Assembly (NCBI GenBank): GCA_900548385.1
Contig: URKJ01000016.1
Location: 26,698 to 90,697, forward strand
From: an uncultured bacterium
GTDB lineage: Bacteria > Verrucomicrobiota > Lentisphaeria > Victivallales > UBA1829
Length of the DNA: 64,000 nucleotides
Reading direction: 5' to 3'
A program made the position numbers and the translations under genes. How positions within the stretch are numbered: position 1 is the stretch's first letter; each line of letters opens with the position of its first letter. This document shows positions 14,953 through 23,546 of the stretch, piece after piece. Under the pieces are notes generated by a model that was given only the letters and a program-made list of their open reading frames with translations, had not been told where the DNA came from and made no database searches.

Positions 14953-17900
14953 ATGATAAGGATGAAAAAATTAACAACCTGTCTGCTGATCCTGCTGACG
15001 ATGACAGCGGTAATGGCGGAAAACCGGCTGCCCGCCAGCCCGGCGATCGACTCTCTCGGGAATCTGAGCTTCGGGAAGCTCGCTCTGCACTGGACCTGGT
15101 ATGCGCCGAACTGGAGCGGCAACACTCTCCAGCCGGGAAGTTTCATAGCGGACGCCGGATTTCCGAAACGCAGTTCCAGCCGGCTCGAAAACTCCGGTAA
15201 ATGGAGGGATTTTCACACGACGATTTCGGCAACCGCAGACGGAAACGGCGGAATTGCCTATTCCGCCCGTTTCAAAGCGGCAAACCCGGTGGAAACCGCA
15301 ACGCTCGCACTGGTCATGATCATGCCGGTCGGCGAACCGTATGTTCTGGTCGACGGGAAAAAAGTCGTGCTGCCGGAGAAGTTCGAAAAACTCCATGTTT
15401 TCAACGACAGAATCCATTCGCTCCAGTTCGGCAGCGACGGCAATACCGTCACCGTCAAAGGCGATTTCACGCTGCTGATTCAGGACGACCGTCAATGGGA
15501 CAACCAGATTTATGTGTTCCGCCTCTGCCCGATCCCGTCCTCCGGCAAGATCAGCAGCACCGCCGTCGATCTGCGCATCCGGGTTGATTCGCCGCGGGCC
15601 GTGCCGATCAATCTGAAAGAGGCGTTCAACATGGGATTTGCGGATGAGGAAGCCGACGACGGAATCGGTGGCTGGACCGATCAGGGACCGGACAACGATC
15701 TGCGCATGCTGAAGCCCGGAAAACTTTCCGTTCTCGGAGTCGATTTCAACATCGCCGATCCGGAACGCAACGAAGGACTCGCCTGCCTCGTGCTCTCCTC
15801 CGGACAGGAAAAATTCCCGGCGGAAAAAAGCGTCACGCTCAAAGAATCCGGCAAAGGATTCCGGTATCTGTACCTGCTGCACAGTTCGGCATGGACAGCG
15901 GGACGGATGCCGCTCGGCACGATCATTGCGGAGTACGCAGACGGAACCGAAAAGGAAATTCCGGTGCTTGTCGGCCGCGACGTCAGCAACTGGCACCAGC
16001 CGGACGCAGTGCCGAACGGAGCCCTCGCCTGGACCGGAGAAAACCGGGAAGCGTTCGTCGGACTCCATCTGTCGCAGTTCCCGATCGAGGGAACGCCTTC
16101 CAAACTGACCTTCAAAGCGGCGGATGGTGACAGCAAAGCGATCTGGATGATCGTCGGCGCCGCACTTGGCGACCGCAAACTGAATCTCCGGCAAATCGTG
16201 ACTCCGTCGTACATCGTCGCAGGCAAAGACTGGCTGCCGCTGGAATTCAACGGCAATACCGTCGCAGGTTCGGCGCTTGATTTCTCAACCTATCTCGACG
16301 CGCCGGCGGGAAAATACGGTCCGGTCATCGTCACAAAAGACGGACACTTCGCTTTCCGCGACGCGCCGGAGAAACGAATCCGGTTCTTCGGTCCCAATCT
16401 GATCGACTCCGCAGTTTACATTGACAAGGCGCTTGCCGACGACTTCGTGACCAAGGCAACCCGGCTCGGTTACAATACGGTTCGTTTTCACCACTTTGAA
16501 AACGCCCTGCTCGCTCCCGGCGCTGCCGATTCTCTGACGTTCGATCCGAAGGCTCTCGACGAATTCGACTACCTGTTCGCGGAACTCAAAAAACACGGCA
16601 TTTACCTCTGCCTTGATCTTTACGCAAGCCGCGCAACGCGTTCGGGAGACAATATAAAGGAAATCCCGGGGCGCAGATTCGAACGGCCTTTCGTGATGAA
16701 GTGGCTGGTTCCGATCAGCGAATCGGCGATGGACAACTGGAAAGAATTTGCCCGACGGCTGCTGACACACCGGAATCCGTATACGGGATTGACCTATGCG
16801 GAGGATCCGGCGCTCTATTCGCTGAATCTCGTCAATGAGAATCCGCTCGTCATTCTCTGGAATCTCAATTCGTCGCTCGTTCCGATTTTCGAGGCGAAAT
16901 ACTTTGAATACCTGAAGAAAAAGGGACTCGACACCCCCGCAAACCGCGCCTCCCGCAGCGGTCTCTTCATTGAGTTCCTGAATGATCTTCACATCAGGAG
17001 CATCGAAGAGCAGAGACGCTTTCTGAAAGAGGAGCTGAAACTGACTGCGCTGATCACCGACATCAATATGACCAGCAAGTTCACCCTGAACAACGCCCGC
17101 GAACACCTGGACTTTGTGGACAACCACCAGTACTGGGACCATCCGATGTTCCCGGTGGAACCTTGGAAAATGCCGTATAAGTTCTTCAACAGTTCGGCCA
17201 TTGTGAACCGTGCGGGACTTCCGCGCTATCTGATGCCTGTGCGGATTTTCGGAAAGCCGTACACGATTACCGAATTCAATTACTGCAGCCCGAATCCGAA
17301 CCGGCACGAAACGGCTCCGCTGGTCGGCGGCTACGCCGGACTGCAGGATTGGGACGGTCTCTACCGGTTCGCCTGGTCGCACCATCGGGACTTCATGAAA
17401 GCGCTCGATGTGCCGCGCGGTTTCGACCTCGTCAACGACCCGCAGGCGCAGCTGGCGGAACGCATCATCAATCTGATGTTCACGCAGAACTACATCCGTC
17501 CCGCCAAACCGGCTTTCGCGTTCAGCTATACGCAGAAACAGTTCCGCGCGCTGACAGGCACCCCGGAAGCGGAGGGTGATTATCCGGACGCATTTACCGA
17601 ACTCGGTCTCTACGGCAGAATCGGCATGCTCGGAGCCGACGCCTCGTTCCCCGGCGTACAGAAACTCTTCCCGCTCGAAAAAGGCTGGGAGGCGGAACTT
17701 CCACGCGGCGCACGTTCGGCACTCAATAATCTGCGGAAAAGCGGAAAGATCGTCAGCGCCAACGGCGAAATCACGCTGGATTCGAAGAAGAAAACGCTGA
17801 AAGTCATCGCTCCGCAGTGTGAAGTGATGACCTTCTCCGGCGATATGTCCGGCAAGGTGATGAAGCTTTCCGGAGCCGACCGCTACCAGACGCTGGCGCT

Positions 17901-18219
17901 GCTGTCGCTCGACGGCAAAAAGCTGACGGAAAGCGAAAAGCTCCTGTTCATTCAGATGCCGAACCTCGGCGCGACCAGGCAGAAGTTCGCAAACGAACAC
18001 CGCAGTCTGCTCGAAAGTTGGGGACAGCTGCCGATCCTGCTTGAAAAGTGCCGGGCGGACGTCGAACTCGCGCTGCCGGAGATGACAGTCGAAGCGCTGA
18101 AGCTCGACGGCACACCGAACGGCGTTGTCCCGTCCACTTATGAAAACGGCAAGCTGCGTTTCACTGCGGACACCGCTTCGCGTCCCGGCGGAGTGATGGT
18201 TTATCTGCTGACCCGCTGA
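14953..18219 (+). CDS. Large secreted clan GH-A glycoside hydrolase (cellulase-like fold)
   Basis: 1,088 residues with a signal peptide (MKKLTTCLLILLTMTAVMA within the first 22). About 470 N-terminal residues are beta-rich. The catalytic barrel starts near FFGPNLIDSAVYIDKALADD and continues with GYNTVRFHHFEN and HGIYLCLDLYAS. The acid/base Glu is in NLVNENPLV (about 628) and the nucleophile Glu in ITEFNYCSPN (about 772), both at the ends of strands 4 and 7 as in GH5-related families. The C-terminal ~270 residues form an accessory beta domain. The substrate is unknown. Start ATG 14953 is chosen over 14923 and 14962 because AAAAGGA lies about 10 bases upstream. It is co-transcribed with the pseudopilin. 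Confidence 0.78.
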   Translation: MIRMKKLTTCLLILLTMTAVMAENRLPASPAIDSLGNLSFGKLALHWTWYAPNWSGNTLQPGSFIADAGFPKRSSSRLENSGKWRDFHTTISATADGNGGIAYSARFKAANPVETATLALVMIMPVGEPYVLVDGKKVVLPEKFEKLHVFNDRIHSLQFGSDGNTVTVKGDFTLLIQDDRQWDNQIYVFRLCPIPSSGKISSTAVDLRIRVDSPRAVPINLKEAFNMGFADEEADDGIGGWTDQGPDNDLRMLKPGKLSVLGVDFNIADPERNEGLACLVLSSGQEKFPAEKSVTLKESGKGFRYLYLLHSSAWTAGRMPLGTIIAEYADGTEKEIPVLVGRDVSNWHQPDAVPNGALAWTGENREAFVGLHLSQFPIEGTPSKLTFKAADGDSKAIWMIVGAALGDRKLNLRQIVTPSYIVAGKDWLPLEFNGNTVAGSALDFSTYLDAPAGKYGPVIVTKDGHFAFRDAPEKRIRFFGPNLIDSAVYIDKALADDFVTKATRLGYNTVRFHHFENALLAPGAADSLTFDPKALDEFDYLFAELKKHGIYLCLDLYASRATRSGDNIKEIPGRRFERPFVMKWLVPISESAMDNWKEFARRLLTHRNPYTGLTYAEDPALYSLNLVNENPLVILWNLNSSLVPIFEAKYFEYLKKKGLDTPANRASRSGLFIEFLNDLHIRSIEEQRRFLKEELKLTALITDINMTSKFTLNNAREHLDFVDNHQYWDHPMFPVEPWKMPYKFFNSSAIVNRAGLPRYLMPVRIFGKPYTITEFNYCSPNPNRHETAPLVGGYAGLQDWDGLYRFAWSHHRDFMKALDVPRGFDLVNDPQAQLAERIINLMFTQNYIRPAKPAFAFSYTQKQFRALTGTPEAEGDYPDAFTELGLYGRIGMLGADASFPGVQKLFPLEKGWEAELPRGARSALNNLRKSGKIVSANGEITLDSKKKTLKVIAPQCEVMTFSGDMSGKVMKLSGADRYQTLALLSLDGKKLTESEKLLFIQMPNLGATRQKFANEHRSLLESWGQLPILLEKCRADVELALPEMTVEALKLDGTPNGVVPSTYENGKLRFTADTASRPGGVMVYLLTR

Positions 18220-18235
18220 CCGTAATGTTCAACAG

Positions 18236-18276
18236 GACTGCCGCAGAACCCGTCAAGGCTGCGGCAGTCTTTTTTT
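18236..18276 (+). terminator. Rho-independent terminator of unit 2
   Basis: A perfect 11-base stem (GACTGCCGCAG at 18236-18246, CTGCGGCAGTC at 18259-18269) with a 12-base loop is followed by seven T. Confidence 0.9.
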
Positions 18277-18281
18277 CGTTA

Positions 18282-18311
18282 TTGCTTCGGCAATCAAAAC
18301 AGTGATAATAT
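18282..18311 (+). promoter_or_regulatory. Candidate promoter for the GH106-like gene
   Basis: TTGCTT (18282-18287) and TAATAT (18306-18311) are 18 bases apart, just after the terminator and 32 bases before the ATG. Confidence 0.4.
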
Positions 18312-18342
18312 ATATAACCGACAGCCATACATGGGAGGTATG

Positions 18343-21300
18343 ATGAAACCTTTATACGCTGACGATCAGGACGTTCCTTTTCCCCAACTTTTCGCCAACC
18401 CCGGAGCGCTCTACCGCGACACTCCTTTCTGGGCATGGAACTGCCGTCTTGACGGAGAAGAACTCCATCGTCAGATCGGAATCTTCAAGGCTATGGGCAT
18501 GGGCGGATTTCACATGCACGCCCGTACCGGTCTGGCGACTCCGTACCTGGGACCCGAATTCATGAAACTGGTACGGCAGTGTGTCGACGACGCCAAATCG
18601 CAATCAATGCTTGCCTGGCTTTACGATGAAGACCGTTTTCCCTCCGGTGCCGCGGGCGGGCTCGTCACCCGCGATCCGGCGTTCCGCGCCCGTCACCTTC
18701 TGCTGACCTCCACCCGACGGCCCGAAACGCCCGACCCCGCCAACGATCTTTCCGGAAAACTCCTCGCCGTCTATGCGATCCGTTTCGATCAGGAACACCG
18801 GCTGCTGGACTGGCAGCGGCTTGCCAACGACGCTGCCGCCCCCGGATCCGAACTGTTGTATGTCTACCGGATCGTCGAATCGCACAATCCCTGGTTCAAC
18901 GGTCAGGCTTACGTCGATGCCCTCAATCCGCACGCGGTCCGGCGCTTTGTCGAGCTCACCTACGAGGCTTATTTCCGGGAGGTCGGCGGAGAATTCGGCA
19001 AAGCCATTCCCGCAATCTTTACCGATGAACCGCATTTCACCCACGAAACCGTCCTGCGGTTTGCCGCCGGACGATGCGACATTCGGCTCCCGTATACGGA
19101 CGATCTGCCCGAAACCTACCGCCATGAATACGGCGCGGAGTTCTTCGACACTCTGCCGGAACTCGTCTGGGAACGGGCGGACGGAGCCTGGTCCACCGCC
19201 CGCTACCGGTTCCACAATCACATTGCGGAACGGTTCGCCTCGGCGTTTGCCGATACGGTCGGAGGATGGTGCGAACGCCACGGAATCCGTTTCACCGGTC
19301 ACCTGCTGGAGGAACCGCGGCTGGAATCGCAGACCGCCGTTCTCGGCGATGCGATGCGCAGTTACCGTTCTTTCCAGCTGCCCGGAATCGATATGCTCTG
19401 CGACTGGGTCGAACTTTCCACCGTCAAACAGGCGGCAAGCGCCTCCCGTCAATACGGATGCGGCGGGGTTCTCTGCGAACTGGACGGCGTGACCGACTGG
19501 GATTTCAACTTCTCCGGACACAAGGGACACGGCGACTGGCAGGCCGCGCTCGGAGTCACCGTCCGGGTTCCACATCTGGCATGGATGTCGATGGCAGGCG
19601 AAGCCAAGCGCGATTATCCCGCCTCCATCAGCGAACAGTCCCCGTGGTGGCGGAAATATCCGGTGATTGCCGATCACTTCGCACGCGTCAACACCGCGAT
19701 GAGCCGCGGCCGCGCCCTCTGCCGAATCGGAGTGATTCACCCGATCGAATCCTTCTGGCTGGTCTGCGGCCCACGGGATCAGACCGCCGGCGCCCGCCGT
19801 CAGGCGGAACAGGATTTCAATTCGCTGTGCCGCTGGCTGCTCTACGGACTGATTGATTTCGATTTCATTGCGGAATCGCTGCTGCCGTCGCAGAACCTCA
19901 TGGAAGCCGGAACATGCTTCAAGGTCGGGCAAATGAGTTACGAAACCGTTATCGTTCCGCCGACGATCACACTGAGAAGCTCGACGCTCGACAGGCTTGA
20001 GGCATTCGTCAACGCAGGGGGCGAACTGATCTTCGCGGGCAGAATTCCGGTCTGCGAAGACGCAATGCCCAGTGACCGCGCCGCCCGGCTTGCCGCCCGA
20101 TGCCGCCGGATTGATTTTTCAGAAGCGGTGCTGCTCGACACTCTCCGGAAACACCGCGACGTCGAAGTCGTACGCTGCGACGACGGCTTCCCCGCCACCT
20201 CCCTGCTCTATCAGCTGCGTGACGCCGGAAAAGAACGTTTCCTTTTTCTGGTCAATTCCGAACGTTGCGGAGAAACGTTTACCGGACAGGTGCGCATTCG
20301 CGGCAACTGGCAGTTGGCATTTCTTGATACCGCCACCGGTGAACAGACCCCTCTGGCAGCCGTTCATGAGCACGGTTGGACGGTTTTGAAGTACGATTTC
20401 TATGCGCACGGGCATTTGCTGCTGCGTCTGACTCCGGCGGCGGCAAGCGTGGGAAAAGAGCTGCGGCAGCCTCCTTATTCCGATGCGGGAGTGGAAGCGC
20501 GGATTCTCAGCCGTCTGAACGGATTTGCCCTGCCGGTTACGCTGGATGAACCGAACGTATTGGTGCTCGACCAGGCGCAATGGCGCATCAATGACGGCAG
20601 CTGGGAACCGTCGGAAGAGATTCTGCGGCTTGACAACCTCGTGCGGAGCAGATTCGGTCTTCCGCCGAAGAGCGGGCACATCGTCCAGCCGTGGGTCAAT
20701 CTACCGGACAGCAGAGTATACGGCCGTCTGGAATTGTGTTACACCATTGAATGTACGGTTCCGGTTACCGGAGCAATGCTCGCACTTGAACAGCCGGAAA
20801 CCACGGAACTGGAGCTCGACGGTCAGCCGCTGAGTTTTGCGGACGCCGGATTCTGGACGGACCGCTCGGTGCGGAAAAGCGCATTGCCGTCGCTGACAGC
20901 GGGAACCCACATTCTGATTCTACGCCGCGATTACCGTTCTGATACCGATCTCGAACGGATTTATCTGCTCGGAGACTTCGGCGTGGAACTCGGCGGCAGC
21001 CGGCTGCGGATCATCGCCCCGGTACGCACCCTGAACTGGGGAGACACCGCTCCGCAGGGATTGCCGTTCTATTCCGGAAACTTGACTTATCACTGCAAGT
21101 TCACGCTTGCGGAATCCGGAGAAACGGCTCTGCGCTTTCCGTCGCGCGGCTCCCGGCTTGCGGAGGGATTCCGCAACAACGACGTCGCACGCGAATGTGA
21201 TTTTGCCGGTTTCCGGGCGACGCTGATCGGCGTATCGGTGGACGGCGGACCGGAACTCCCCGTGGCATTTGCCCCATTCCAGTGTGAACTGGGCACTTTG

Positions 21301-21501
21301 GCCGCCGGGGAACATACGCTGGCGATTACCGTTTACGGCAGTCGCGTCAACAGTTTTGGAGCACTCCATCTTTCATGGCCGGAACCATGGATCGGACCGG
21401 AGGCATGGCGAACCGAAGGCGACCGCTTTACGCGCGACTACCGGGTGCGGAAATTCGGTGTGATGATCGCTCCGCTTCTGCTGAAAGGCATCGGCGCATA
21501 A
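18343..21501 (+). CDS. GH106-like glycoside hydrolase (alpha-L-rhamnosidase superfamily)
   Basis: 1,052 residues. The opening region PFWAWNCRLDGEELHRQIGI, GMGGFHMHARTGL, PYLGPEF and LAWLYDEDRFPSGAAGG matches the N-terminal catalytic barrel of GH106-type proteins. The middle holds 'AIFTDEPHF' (about 230; a DEP motif with candidate catalytic Glu) and 'RFTGHLLEEP'. The C-terminal ~350 residues are beta-sandwich modules. There is no signal peptide, so it is either cytoplasmic or exported another way. Known GH106 enzymes remove alpha-L-rhamnose, and activity here is inferred only. Start: GGGAGG is 4 bases before ATG 18343. It is convergent with the GntR gene, with the shared hairpin between. Confidence 0.7.
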   Translation: MKPLYADDQDVPFPQLFANPGALYRDTPFWAWNCRLDGEELHRQIGIFKAMGMGGFHMHARTGLATPYLGPEFMKLVRQCVDDAKSQSMLAWLYDEDRFPSGAAGGLVTRDPAFRARHLLLTSTRRPETPDPANDLSGKLLAVYAIRFDQEHRLLDWQRLANDAAAPGSELLYVYRIVESHNPWFNGQAYVDALNPHAVRRFVELTYEAYFREVGGEFGKAIPAIFTDEPHFTHETVLRFAAGRCDIRLPYTDDLPETYRHEYGAEFFDTLPELVWERADGAWSTARYRFHNHIAERFASAFADTVGGWCERHGIRFTGHLLEEPRLESQTAVLGDAMRSYRSFQLPGIDMLCDWVELSTVKQAASASRQYGCGGVLCELDGVTDWDFNFSGHKGHGDWQAALGVTVRVPHLAWMSMAGEAKRDYPASISEQSPWWRKYPVIADHFARVNTAMSRGRALCRIGVIHPIESFWLVCGPRDQTAGARRQAEQDFNSLCRWLLYGLIDFDFIAESLLPSQNLMEAGTCFKVGQMSYETVIVPPTITLRSSTLDRLEAFVNAGGELIFAGRIPVCEDAMPSDRAARLAARCRRIDFSEAVLLDTLRKHRDVEVVRCDDGFPATSLLYQLRDAGKERFLFLVNSERCGETFTGQVRIRGNWQLAFLDTATGEQTPLAAVHEHGWTVLKYDFYAHGHLLLRLTPAAASVGKELRQPPYSDAGVEARILSRLNGFALPVTLDEPNVLVLDQAQWRINDGSWEPSEEILRLDNLVRSRFGLPPKSGHIVQPWVNLPDSRVYGRLELCYTIECTVPVTGAMLALEQPETTELELDGQPLSFADAGFWTDRSVRKSALPSLTAGTHILILRRDYRSDTDLERIYLLGDFGVELGGSRLRIIAPVRTLNWGDTAPQGLPFYSGNLTYHCKFTLAESGETALRFPSRGSRLAEGFRNNDVARECDFAGFRATLIGVSVDGGPELPVAFAPFQCELGTLAAGEHTLAITVYGSRVNSFGALHLSWPEPWIGPEAWRTEGDRFTRDYRVRKFGVMIAPLLLKGIGA

Positions 21502-21516
21502 CAATAAACGCCCCTC

Positions 21517-21552
21517 CGGCTTCTCCCGGATCACGCCGGGAGAAGCCGTTCA
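21517..21552. repeat. Hairpin repeat, copy 2 (33 bases as at 12925-12957)
   Basis: A 13-base stem (21517-21529 with 21536-21548) with the same 6-base loop as copy 1. The identical 33 bases are 21520-21552 and end at the stop codon of the GntR gene. Confidence 0.75.
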
Positions 21553-22554
21553 GCGCCGTACCAGCGCAACCGGCAATTCCGGATTTCCGGTGCGAATCAC
21601 CCCATCCGCAAACAGCCCGCCCAGCATTTCCACGACGCTCCGTCCCGCAGCCTGATACGGTTCCTGAAAATAATAACCATGAAATTCCACGCCATCCGGA
21701 AGCGGTCCCCAGCAGACAACCGGAATATCCTGTTTCAACACCCGAAGAGTCTGCCACAGTTCATCCGCAAGATCCGTTTCGGAAAACAGCACATCCGGAC
21801 GTTCCTCCTGCAGATAACGTTCCAATTTCTGCTTGAAATCAATCTCACCCGGCGCAGGTCCGCCCGCTTTCCGCGACAGCGGAATCCGCGGACCGTTCCA
21901 GAACGGGACAAAATTGTTTTCCACCACCCACCGCTGTTTGCCAAGAAACGCCGGACGCTGAAAACGCAGTTCCTTCCGCAGCTGAATCAGCGCGGCATCA
22001 TACGAAAAACGGATGGAGGGCGCGGAATAACCGCGCTGATGGCCGATCAGGATCACCGGGACCGCCTCCGCCGCCCGCAATGCGCACCGGGCATCCGTAT
22101 GCAGCATGACAACCGCGGAAAGCGCCTCCCGTTTCAGGCATTCTCCCAGATTTTCCGTGCGCTCCAGATTGATATTGAACAGCGGACGCAAATTCCATCC
22201 GGCTTCCGTAATTGCGCTTCCAAGCTCCGCAATCCCCTGCCATTTGCCTTTCCCGTAATAAAAATTATCTCCGCCATTCAGAAGAAGACCGATCAGTTTC
22301 CGGTTATGAAGCGGCAAACAACCGGCAAGCGGATTGGTAAAAACCCCGGAACCGCGCTTTCCGACAACATATCCCTCTTCCCGCAGCTGTTTCAACGCAA
22401 GGAGAACCGTACTCCGTGCAATGCCGAACTCTTCCGCCAACTGTGTCGCGGTCGGCAGACGCACGGATTCCGATCCGCCCTGATACAGGAGGCTCATCAC
22501 ATAATGGCGGAGGCGGACATTCTCTGAAATACCGTTCTGATATACTTTTTTCAT
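21550..22554 (-). CDS. GntR-type regulator with sugar-binding-protein-like domain (unit 3)
   Basis: 334 residues. The N-terminal winged helix is GntR-type (LPTATQLAEEFGIARSTVLL, LKQLREEGYVVGKRGSGVF). The C-terminal ~250 residues resemble a LacI/periplasmic-binding-protein fold (KLIGLLLNGGDNF, ALSAVVMLHTD, VPVILIGHQRG, DIPVVCWG), the GntR plus Peripla_BP arrangement found in AraR-like arabinose regulators. This fits its divergent partner, a GH51-like arabinofuranosidase-type gene. GGAG is 9 bases before the ATG. The gene ends in the shared 33-base hairpin. Confidence 0.88.
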   Translation of the reverse strand: MKKVYQNGISENVRLRHYVMSLLYQGGSESVRLPTATQLAEEFGIARSTVLLALKQLREEGYVVGKRGSGVFTNPLAGCLPLHNRKLIGLLLNGGDNFYYGKGKWQGIAELGSAITEAGWNLRPLFNINLERTENLGECLKREALSAVVMLHTDARCALRAAEAVPVILIGHQRGYSAPSIRFSYDAALIQLRKELRFQRPAFLGKQRWVVENNFVPFWNGPRIPLSRKAGGPAPGEIDFKQKLERYLQEERPDVLFSETDLADELWQTLRVLKQDIPVVCWGPLPDGVEFHGYYFQEPYQAAGRSVVEMLGGLFADGVIRTGNPELPVALVRR

Positions 22555-22662
22555 TGATAAAACTCCATTTATCGGTCTTATTATTTCAACTTACTATAAT
22601 CCATGTAAAGGATATTTGCAATAAAAAAATAAAAAAATACAGTAATTTTACGTTTTCAGGGG

Positions 22663-22690
22663 TTGTTTTTTCCGGAAAATATTGTATAAT
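22663..22690 (+). promoter_or_regulatory. Candidate promoter of unit 3 pseudopilin/hydrolase
   Basis: TTGTTT (22663-22668) and TATAAT (22685-22690) are 16 bases apart and lie 50 bases before ATG 22740 in the spacer divergent from the GntR gene. Confidence 0.6.
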
Positions 22691-22739
22691 TATAGAAGAC
22701 CGATTAAATATCAATCAAAAACAAAAGGAGAACGTCAAT

Positions 22740-23504
22740 ATGTTTCCAAACGGCTCATTACGAATTCATCCCGACCTGAAACAGTTCCGGCGGGTCAGAA
22801 CAGGTTTCACTCTTATAGAACTCCTGGTCGTCATATCAATCATAGCAATTATCGCTTCTCTTCTGCTTCCGGCTCTGAACTCGGCACGACAGAAATCGTT
22901 GTCTGCCTCCTGCATCTCCAATCAGAAACAGATCGGCATCGCCAATGCATCGTATGCAAACGATTTCAACAACTATGCCCTGCCCATCGGAGGAGGCTAC
23001 AACTCAAAAACCGAACCGACTCTGGCGCAGATATGCACAGAACAGAAATATATCAGCGACCGGAAGGTCTTTTTCTGTCCCGCCGGACCGAAACTCGTTA
23101 AGAACTGGAAAGAGGAAGGATATGGAAGAAACTGTTACATCAAAGACGATCCGAAAGGACCCAACTGGTCCCCGTATCTGTCGATGAACCGTCCGGGGAA
23201 GTTTTTCAAATGGAACGCTGTCACATTTCAGGACTCGTTCACACCATCCAACTTTCCTTTTCTTACCGATACCGCGGATTTTGATGCAAACAATACCGCG
23301 ACTGCACAGCCTCACTACTTTTATTTCCCCAACCCGTCAAGCTCAAAAAAAATCAGAAAAGTACACATGCGTCATACCCGGAGAAGCAATATGCTGACTT
23401 TGGACGGACATGTCGAAACCCGGAATTACTCCGGCCTGATCATCAACTTCAAATTCAAAAAAGACTCTCTTCCCAACACCGATGACGGTTCATTATGGTA
23501 TTAA
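22740..23504 (+). CDS. Pseudopilin-like protein with H-X9-DG domain (unit 3)
   Basis: 254 residues. A 22-residue leader ends RVRTG, followed by FTLIELLVVISIIAIIASLL and LNSARQKSLSASCISNQKQI. Near the C-terminus His-TRRSNMLTL-Asp-Gly fits H-X9-DG, followed by HVETRN. Glu +5 of the mature pilin-like segment is present. It lies 42 bases before the GH51-like gene, so the two are probably one operon. AAAGGAG is 8 bases upstream of ATG 22740. The middle region is rich in Asn/Pro/Tyr and shows no known enzyme motif. Confidence 0.85.
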   Translation: MFPNGSLRIHPDLKQFRRVRTGFTLIELLVVISIIAIIASLLLPALNSARQKSLSASCISNQKQIGIANASYANDFNNYALPIGGGYNSKTEPTLAQICTEQKYISDRKVFFCPAGPKLVKNWKEEGYGRNCYIKDDPKGPNWSPYLSMNRPGKFFKWNAVTFQDSFTPSNFPFLTDTADFDANNTATAQPHYFYFPNPSSSKKIRKVHMRHTRRSNMLTLDGHVETRNYSGLIINFKFKKDSLPNTDDGSLWY

Positions 23505-23546
23505 AACCAAATATAGAGCCTCATCAATAAATCAAAAGGACATGCA

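Noticed and set aside
16285..18000. A 571-codon frame on the minus strand opposite the GH-A gene
   Set aside because: Antisense shadow due to the GC-rich third positions of the real gene; no motif and no ribosome site.
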